This document shows, one piece after another, positions 43,301 to 64,000 of a stretch of DNA of 64,000 nucleotides. The notes beneath the pieces were generated by a model, which was not told the origin of the DNA, searched no databases, and saw nothing but the letters and a program-made list of their open reading frames with translations. Every line of letters starts with the position of its first letter. The first letter of the stretch is position 1. The position numbers and the translations under genes are program-made. The DNA is from Elgaria multicarinata webbii (lineage: Eukaryota > Chordata > Lepidosauria > Squamata > Anguidae): NCBI RefSeq assembly GCF_023053635.1, contig NC_086173.1:143873197-143937196 (forward strand). The letters are read 5' to 3'.

Positions 43301-44341
43301 GACATTGGAAGGTTTTCCATCTGCCAGTGTCACTGATTTCTGGTGTGGAGAATGCAAACTTGCAAACAGCTCCTTTCTGTTTGCAATGTGCTGGCTGGAG
43401 CCACTGTCCATTAGCCAAACGTCATTGGGCTCTTCTACAGCAATCTTAACCACGGAGATCTTGGGCCTCACTTTCTTCTTTTGTGGTGCAGGCTTTTTCT
43501 CCGCTGGTACTGGACAGTCTCTCTGCAGGTGCTTTCTTGATCCACAACGAAAACAACACTTAACAGCAAACGCCTTATTTTCATCCTGGGTCGCTGCCAA
43601 TTCGGTGGAAGAATACTTCGGTTTGGCAGACTGCCTCACGCTCCCGTTACTGGACTCAAGCCGCTTATCATCTCTCTGACTTTGCTCTTCTATCAAGCGC
43701 CCAGTTAAGTAATGGAGTGTGAGCTGAGCCTCTGGCATAGCCTCCAAGGCTAGGACAAAATTGTCCCACGAATCATCTAAGGAACTGAGTACTACATATA
43801 CTTTATGTGACTCTGCAAAGTTCATGCCTCGCTCCTCCAAGTCCATAAACAGCTTCCGCATCAGGTTGATGTGGTCAGACACACTTGACCCTGACTGCAG
43901 ACGTGCTCTATACAACTTGCGAGTTAGCAAGACTTTACTTGCAGCAGTATCTTGCACATAGATTGCTCTCAAGGCGTTCCAACATGCTTGTGCTGAAGTT
44001 AGCCCTCTCACATGGATCAGCTGGCTGTCTTCCAAGCACAGAATAATATTTGCTAACGCCTTCTCATTGTTCCTTTCCTCCTCTTCATCTGGCTGGGCTG
44101 GGGGATTGCTTACAGCATTCCACAGATTCTCCCTCCGGAGATAGTGCTCTATTTTGCAGCTCCAAGCCAGATAATTAGTCTCATTTAGACGATTCAATGG
44201 CAAGCCTGTAAAAGCCATAGCTGCAACTTTCTCACAAACTGCTCTTGAGATGCCTTGCTCCTCAACCCCTCCTCGGCACAGCAAACGACACTCACCAGAC
44301 CGCAGTTTCGAGATGCCACCTCTTCTTTGAGATATCACCAA
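40370..44341 (-). CDS. copia gag-pol polyprotein frame (retroelement)
   Basis: A single frame of about 1,320 codons; translation probably starts at the in-frame ATG at 44218. In order it shows a Gag-like N-terminal region with a CCHC zinc knuckle, an aspartic protease, a zinc-binding integrase with catalytic core, a reverse transcriptase and an RNase H. This is the length and order of known Ty1/copia polyproteins. It belongs to the transposon, not the host. No break is seen. Confidence 0.93.
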   Translation of the reverse strand: MVISQRRGGISKLRSGECRLLCRGGVEEQGISRAVCEKVAAMAFTGLPLNRLNETNYLAWSCKIEHYLRRENLWNAVSNPPAQPDEEEERNNEKALANIILCLEDSQLIHVRGLTSAQACWNALRAIYVQDTAASKVLLTRKLYRARLQSGSSVSDHINLMRKLFMDLEERGMNFAESHKVYVVLSSLDDSWDNFVLALEAMPEAQLTLHYLTGRLIEEQSQRDDKRLESSNGSVRQSAKPKYSSTELAATQDENKAFAVKCCFRCGSRKHLQRDCPVPAEKKPAPQKKKVRPKISVVKIAVEEPNDVWLMDSGSSQHIANRKELFASLHSPHQKSVTLADGKPSNVLGEGSLFIPCLGKNVNNVLCVPSLEYNLISVSCLDKEGYTVLFSDKQCKVLEGNNLLAKGELRNNLYEMVQKGSNVSGDVKSVFENKPMHDNCVHLLHRRLGHASFKVLSKMPDACLGLKVKVCDQFLDCTTCKLAKSKVAPIGKKSDRVTKQIFELVHADLIGPLDKTLGGARYVLVLVDDYSRYGFCYLLHNKSETFKVFQNWLSWVERKFSTKVKQLQSDRGGEFMADVFQKWLRRKGISARRTAPHSPWQNGVAERRNGVLQTMKDSMMADSGLQAHFWGEAMLTANYVVNRLWSSSINNTPYYLMFGKKPSLAHLRVFGSYAWVNIPKAARRKGLAKARRLRFLGYAPGSKAYRFSAGGSNVVISRSASFEEHSSWGRLHGTEVLLPTEEKNLETPKREEEQRDVSSRSSSSNSTASSKKEEEEAGTSLGPRRSERSNKGVPPDRFTAGQIRICQVSYEPENFEEVKKLPEAEREKWVQAMRVGMDCMSKYDVFTPTMLPKGEKAIGCRWVYKKKVLGSGETKYKARLVAQGFTQRKNIHYDETFSPTTRPESMRLALTVAAIKKCEVYHFDIETAYLNADLKEDIYMAQVPGYESPTPGLVYKLNKAIYGLKQSARNWNKCLHGVLESMRFKNSRADSCLYTRNENEEQIWLLIFVDDICLVAKTKDQMERFEKQLGKHFKLKNLGKMKEYLGVEVSKKEGAYVISQKQKIKNLLAKYNMEKSKPVKTPMISGFVCNSNDAEFEETDLYQFAIGSLLYLAQWSRPDIANAVGILSRFSSKPTYSAWQGVKRILRYLKGTIDTALMIKPTEQLFFQCFSDSDWAGDFQDRKSTSGFVIKYANVLISWKTRKQNVVALSTSEAEFAAVSELCTEMIWFVQLLKDFGLDVEYPVTVFEDNQTCIQMAHSERVNTRSKHTDIRYCNVRQAVQEGLIDLTYCASEDNTADIMTKPLTVLKHRKFVKQLGMAEQVA

Positions 44342-44367
44342 CTCTCAGTCTTTGCACTGGAAGCGGT

Positions 44368-44383
44368 CTGGGCCCATAACCCA
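44368..44383 (-). other. copia primer-binding site matching initiator tRNA-Met anticodon arm
   Basis: The plus strand reads CTGGGCCCATAACCCA, the anticodon stem-loop of vertebrate initiator tRNA-Met, so the element strand is complementary to it. The site lies four bases inside the 5' LTR. Copia-group elements are known to prime from an internal fragment (half-tRNA) of this tRNA. Confidence 0.88.
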
Positions 44384-44387
44384 ACAC

Positions 44388-44902
44388 TGACGTGGTAAGT
44401 ATAGTAATGCACTTTTTAAAGCTAGTGCAGAATGCAACTCACACAAGCAGAGTTTTTCAGGAAGTCCAGTGTCAAAACAAAGAAGCTGATCTCAAGATGA
44501 AAGACCACACAGACAAAGATCAGTAGTGCTCAACTAAGTCCTTTACTGTGCAGTATCATTACAGCATGGCAGTGCAGCAGTAGATATTTACATCAATATA
44601 CACAATGACTTTTACTCTAACCCTTCTTCTCCACACCATCCATAGTCCATATTCTTCTTTATAGTCCTTTGAGCCAATCAGTTAGTGGCTTTCTTACCAT
44701 GTGGTATTATTACATCAGCTTTACCACACTCTTTGTGAGTCAGCAAACCATTCCAGCTGCTCTTAATTAGTCACCTGACTGTAGGTGCAATAATCACTTT
44801 GGCCATGAAAATACCACCAGCTAATCTGGATTTCTCCTTATGTGTCATAATGGCAGAAAAACCTCTAGTCACTTTTTGGCTCACTCACCCAGAAACCTGA
44901 CA
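44388..44902 (-). repeat. copia 5' LTR
   Basis: 515 bp and, by eye, identical to the other LTR. It is followed on the right by the target duplication AAGGG. Confidence 0.93.
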
Positions 44903-44907
44903 AAGGG

Positions 44908-45460
44908 CTCTTGTATGACTTCATATTCTGAGAAGCCAATCTCTTCATTGGCTTCCGATCCCATATAGAATTCAGTATAAGCTTCTTTTGCTGACATTCA
45001 AAGCGTGTCATGGTCTTGCATCTTCTTATCTTTCCTCTCTCATTTCACTTTACCATCCCCCTCGTACCCTCCGTTCTTCAAATGTTGTGTTGCTCTCCCA
45101 CCCAAGAGTTTCTATCTCCCTTGCCCGGCTTCGCCCATTCTCTCTGGCTGCCCCGTTTGCTTGGAATGCTCATCCAGAGCAACTGCGTACTACGAGTTCC
45201 ATTGTAGATTTTAAAACGCGTTTGAAAACTCATTTGTTTTCAATAGCTTTTGGTATTTTAGCTTGATCTACTGTTCTTATTACTGATTATTCTCTTATTT
45301 CTGCTTTGTGAACCCCTTTCCCCCCCTTCATATGTTTTAATGTGATTTTAGATTGTAAGCCTCTAGGCAGGGTATCACTGTTTTATTTGTATATTTTGTA
45401 CAGCACCAAATACATTGTTGGTGCTATATAAACAAACAAACAAACAAACAAATAAATAAT
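44908..45460 (+). repeat. L2-clade LINE 3' portion
   Basis: ORF2 end LTFKACHGLASSYLSSL, then RTLRSSNVVLLSHP and FKTRLKTHLFSIAF, with a 3' UTR containing GATTGTAAGCCTCTAGGCAG and GGTGCTATATAAACAAACAA. Confidence 0.8.
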
Positions 45461-45799
45461 AATAAGTAAATTCAGGAAATATATTGCTGTTGTTGCTCCT
45501 GCAGTGTAATGCTCTTTGCCTAGATTAGAATCTACGAAAATTCAGGTTTATATTCAATGAGGAGCAATCCTGTTGTCGTATAGAAGGGGGCCTGGACTTT
45601 GGCCCTGAAAGAAGCTGTTGCCTCAAGGGGCTTGAAAAGGAAGCAGGTGTCTGCATGGCTAGGAAATCGTTACTATGTCGATCAGAGGGGCAAGGAGGAC
45701 CCTGGGGCCTCATGGCCTAATCTCAAAAGCCCTCTGCGAAGCAGCGGTCCAGACTTATGGCAAGAGTGATCTGTCCCTCCTCTCCAGGCAAGCCCTGGG

Positions 45800-46310
45800 C
45801 AGATCGAGAAAAAGGGGCATCAGAAGAGAGAAAAGAGTGTGGCAGAAAGAGTGAGTGAGAGCAAAAAGAGTAGCACAGGGAGAGAGGAGGGGGCGGCAAA
45901 ACAAGGGAGAGAAAAGGGGATGGCAGAAAGAGTGAGGAAAGATAGCTGAGAGAGAGAGAAAGGGGTGGCAGAAAGAGTGAGGAAAGATAGCTGAGAGAGA
46001 GAGAAAGGGGTGGCAGAAAGAGTGAGGAAAGATAGCTGAGAGAGAGAGAAAGGGGTGGCAGAAAGAGTGAGGAAAGATAGCTGAGAGAGAGAGAAAGGGG
46101 TGGCTTAAAAAGAAAAGGGGTAAGCATAGAGAGGGGGCTGGCAGAAAGAGGGAGAGAAAAGGCAAGAGAGAGAAGGAGTGGTAGAGAAAGTGAGAAAAGG
46201 GATGGCAGAGAGACAGAGAGGGCAGAGAGAAAAGGGGCAGCAGAAAGAGTGAGAAAAGGGGTGGCAGAGAGAGAGGGCGGGGAGGTGGCAGAAAGAGAAA
46301 GGGGTGGCTC
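45800..46310. repeat. purine-rich minisatellite with a 45-bp core unit
   Basis: Four nearly exact 45-bp units (about 45913-46097; each contains GGGGTGGCAGAAAGAGTGAG and GATAGCTGAGAGAGAGAG) sit within about 500 bases of shorter, degenerate AG-rich units. The period is divisible by three, so open Leu/Ser/Pro-rich frames arise on the minus strand; I do not regard them as genes. Confidence 0.9.
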
Positions 46311-46381
46311 TGCCCACTTCTGGCTCTGGCCCTGACCACCACTGGCATGTGGACCTTGAAGATAAATAACACCCAAGGGAA

Positions 46382-46480
46382 GAACATAAGAGGAGCCCTG
46401 CTGCATCAGCCCAAGGGTCCATCTAGTCTAGCATTCTGTTCACACAGTGGCAGCACCCTCCCACCCAATGCGGCCCACAA
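46382..46480 (-). repeat. CR1-group LINE 3' end
   Basis: GAACATAAGAGGAGCCCTGC, CCAAGGGTCCATCTAGTC; same family as 34452-35018. Confidence 0.75.
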
Positions 46481-46756
46481 CAGAAAAACAACTCCCAGAC
46501 CCTACTTTAGATGTTAACATGGCCTGGGGAGCTTCATAAGCTTCCATCCACACCTCTGATCTTTTCTTTGCTGTGATATAATAGCCTTTCCTTTTCTTTC
46601 CTGTAATGTTTCTTGTCAAGAATCCTCACATCCCAACTGGCCTTGCTGCAGACTTCTCTCATGAAGGCTCCAAGTTTCTCAATTGTCGCCGCCAGCAGCC
46701 ATTGCAACAGGCTGAGATGAGAGAGAGAAAGCACAGCCGTTCCATCAGCCCTGCTA

Positions 46757-46788
46757 ATTTCTCTCTCTCTCTCTCTCTCTCTCTCTTC
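46757..46788. repeat. (CT)n microsatellite
   Basis: About fourteen CT units, followed by a LINE-like 3' end (GATTGTACACCTGTGGACAG) to about 46925. Confidence 0.85.
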
Positions 46789-47137
46789 TTCCCTCCTCAT
46801 TCCATTTTCCTTGTGTGCCATGCCTTTTTAGATTGTACACCTGTGGACAGGGACTGACTTGTTTAATTGATCATATGTAAGCTGCTCTGGAAGCCTTTTT
46901 GGCCATGAAGTGGCATAAAAAAATACTTCAAACCAGTCAATCATCAGTAACTCCTCCTTTCAGATTAGCAATGCATTTTGCACTGGGGGAGTCTGCAGTG
47001 AATAAAATGCATCCAAAGGTTGCAACTGCGTTAACTTTTAGCTGTGATAGGCAGAGGCCTGCCTCTGAAGTTGGTCCCTAATGGGAAGCATACCTTGAGA
47101 TCGCTGGAAGTTACAATTCCCCACGTCACTCACGGTA

Positions 47138-47222
47138 AAACCGTGAACCGCCCAGAGAGCTTCGGCTATTGGGCGGTATAAAAATATAATAAATAAATAA
47201 ATAAATAAAAATAAATAAAAAC
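47138..47222 (+). repeat. L2-clade LINE 3' end
   Basis: Only the last 85 bases: GTGAACCGCCCAGAGAGC, TTCGGCTATTGGGCGGTATA and a long AAATAAAT tail. Confidence 0.75.
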
Positions 47223-47254
47223 TACCCAGGGCCACCAAAACAAAACAGACGCAA

Positions 47255-47672
47255 GAGATCCTGGGACAAAGGATAGTTTATTGTCAATAACCAGGCAGAA
47301 ATAGAGCCAAATGGTGCCTTGTTAAGCAAATTTGGCCTGTGGGACATACTGCCCTAGGGTGCCCCAGCGAGTCTTCTGAAATACCTTCCGGCTCATGCCC
47401 CTTGCCAGGGCTGGGTGATGGACTCTGGGGTCATCCCTTTGAGATTCTGGGTGGCTTCATGCTGTTGTGCTGGTGTCTTGGCCTGTATATGAGGCATGGA
47501 GTTCATATCCTGCCCACCTCCCCAGGGAGATTTCCCACCCCCACCCTGCATGACCCAGTCAGCTCCGAAGGAAAGAGTGGGAACCGTCAATGTTTCCCAG
47601 TTGGTAGAAATCATCCCAGTCCCGGCCGGAGCAGAAATAATCTGATTGGCTCAGGCTGCACCGAGGTTGGAG
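47255..47672 (-). other. CPNE9: CPNE9 3' untranslated region (inferred)
   Basis: From the TAG stop to just past the AATAAA signal. Nothing else was recognised in it. Confidence 0.55.
47277..47282 (-). terminator. CPNE9: CPNE9 polyadenylation signal (AATAAA)
   Basis: Minus-strand AATAAA about 390 bases past the stop codon, followed within 25-50 bases by a GT/T-rich region (GTCTGTTTTGTTTTGGTGG). The sequence between stop and signal is free of recognised repeats, as a 3' UTR should be. Confidence 0.65.
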
Positions 47673-63068
<15,396 letters not shown>

Positions 63069-64000
63069 CTGTAAGGCCAAAGAGGAAGAAGCAGGGTAGC
63101 TGATCAGTGCTGGTGCCTTGGAGAGCTCCTTTAGAGTTCAGACTGACACCAGAACCACCAGTCTCCACTGACTCAGGCAGCTTAAGGATGCAGCCTGGGC
63201 TTTCAGCAGGAATCCAGAGGTCCATGCATTTAGTTCTCACCCACCCACCGGAATAACCCACAAACCTTAACTATTCCACCCACTTCCGTTCATCAGACTG
63301 TCTTTGCTCTATAGCAGGAGTGTAGAACTTCATGCCTGGGGCCCAATCTGGTCCCCCAGGAACTCCTCAGGTGGCCCCACCACTACCCCTCAGCCACCAA
63401 TCATTTGGTGGTTTACCAGGTTTTATGCAACCCCCCTCCCCCAATTCTAAAGGCTTGAAATACCTCTCCTGAGGCTTAGTTGCTGGCAGGAAGAGGTTTA
63501 AGCTAATGCTGGTGTTTTTTGTATTTCGGCCCCACCACCGTTTTGGCCAGGGACCCACCCACCCTGAATGTGCCCCCCCAATAGGGTGACCATATGGAAA
63601 GGAGGACAGGGCTCCTGTATCTTTTAACAGTTGCATAGAAAAAGGAATTTCAGCAGGTGTCAGCTGTATATATGCAGCACCTGGTGAAATTCCCCCTTCA
63701 TCACAACAGTTAAAACTGCAGGAGCCCTGCCTTCTTTTGTATCTGATCACTCCAGCTAAAGAAGGCAGGGCTTCTGCAGCTTTAACTGTTGTGATGAAGA
63801 GGGAATTTCACCAGGTGCTGCATGCATACAAATGACACCTTCTGAAATGCCCTCTTGACCAGAGCGCTGCCCTCTTTTGTATCTGGTCACTCTAGTATAA
63901 CTCCTGCAGCTTTAACTGTTGTGATGAAGAGGGAATTTCACTAGGTGCTGCATGCATTCAAATGACATCTGCTGGAATTTCCTTTTCTATGCAACTGTTA
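63069..64000. other. CPNE9 intron, continues past the window
   Basis: No earlier exon is visible. Contains an FB2-like piece (about 63111-63172) and a composite inverted-repeat element (63583-64000) that runs to or past the edge. Confidence 0.6.
63583..64000. repeat. composite element: one forward and two reversed units
   Basis: A forward unit (63583-63765, GGTGACCATATGG to TTTTGTATCTGATCAC) is followed by a reversed unit and a second partial reversed unit, each with GCAGCTTTAACTGTTGTGAT. The outer ends TAACAGTTGCATAGAAAA and TTTTCTATGCAACTGTTA are exact inverse copies. Probably a stack of non-autonomous DNA elements. Confidence 0.65.

Larger units (their letters stand above)
39826..44902 (-). 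mobile_element. Ty1/copia LTR retrotransposon, looks whole and very young
   Basis: A 5,077-bp element in minus orientation. Two 515-bp LTRs (39826-40340 and 44388-44902), ending TGTCAGG...CGTCA in element sense, appear identical by eye. The flanks carry a 5-bp target duplication AAGGG (39821-39825 and 44903-44907). Between them lies one long gag-pol frame with part order Gag, protease, integrase, reverse transcriptase, RNase H; integrase ahead of reverse transcriptase defines the copia (Pseudoviridae) class. A primer site and polypurine tract are in place. No break is evident. Identical LTRs imply insertion recently in evolutionary terms. Treated as a retroelement fossil; activity is not shown. 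Confidence 0.95.
26901..47270. other. BRPF1-CPNE9 intergenic region, repeats only
   Basis: No host exon found. Apart from the elements listed separately, stretches such as 31200-31520, 32560-33020, 33420-34130 and 38760-39290 show nothing I can identify. Confidence 0.6.

Noticed and set aside
44368-44383. tRNA-Met fragment as a tRNA gene remnant
   Set aside because: Only the anticodon arm matches, and its position next to the LTR marks it as a primer-binding site.
45900-46100. Regular repeats as a CRISPR array
   Set aside because: The units are contiguous tandem copies without unique spacers, in a vertebrate genome.
45723-46406. Two overlapping 210-230-codon Leu/Ser-rich frames
   Set aside because: Products of a 45-bp minisatellite; composition only.

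Overview
This is vertebrate, almost certainly squamate reptile (lizard), genomic DNA. The evidence is two multi-exon vertebrate genes set among CR1 and L2-clade LINEs, a Bov-B (RTE) LINE tail, two tRNA-derived SINE families and many short fold-back DNA elements. No prokaryotic features, CRISPR array or true tRNA/rRNA gene were seen.

Both host genes lie on the minus strand, so transcription runs from high to low coordinates. BRPF1 (scaffold subunit of the MOZ/MORF histone acetyltransferase complexes) occupies about 1,625-26,300. All 13 coding exons could be placed with GT/AG borders and consistent phase, giving an ORF of 1,222 codons plus stop. An untranslated first exon is inferred in a CpG island near 25.95-26.9 kb. 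CPNE9 (copine, calcium-dependent phospholipid-binding protein) enters from the right edge: ten 3' exons lie between 47,673 and 63,068 and encode the end of C2B and the whole copine A domain; the 5' exons are outside the window. The order CPNE9 then BRPF1 in the same orientation matches human 3p25.3, which supports both names.

The roughly 20 kb between the genes (26.9-47.3 kb) holds only repeats: nested L2, CR1 and Bov-B LINEs, SINEs, a solo retroviral-type LTR and, at 39,826-44,902, a complete-looking and very young Ty1/copia LTR retrotransposon with apparently identical 515-bp LTRs, a 5-bp target duplication and a primer site matching the anticodon arm of initiator tRNA-Met.

The points most worth a second look are: the copia element; a paired splice donor at the end of BRPF1 exon 6 that reproduces the mammalian bromodomain isoform switch; an in-frame extension of BRPF1 exon 4; a diverged ~210-bp tandem array beside the BRPF1 CpG island; and several families of short inverted-repeat elements. 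Exon borders come from reading splice signals and protein similarity recalled from memory; no alignment or transcript data were available.
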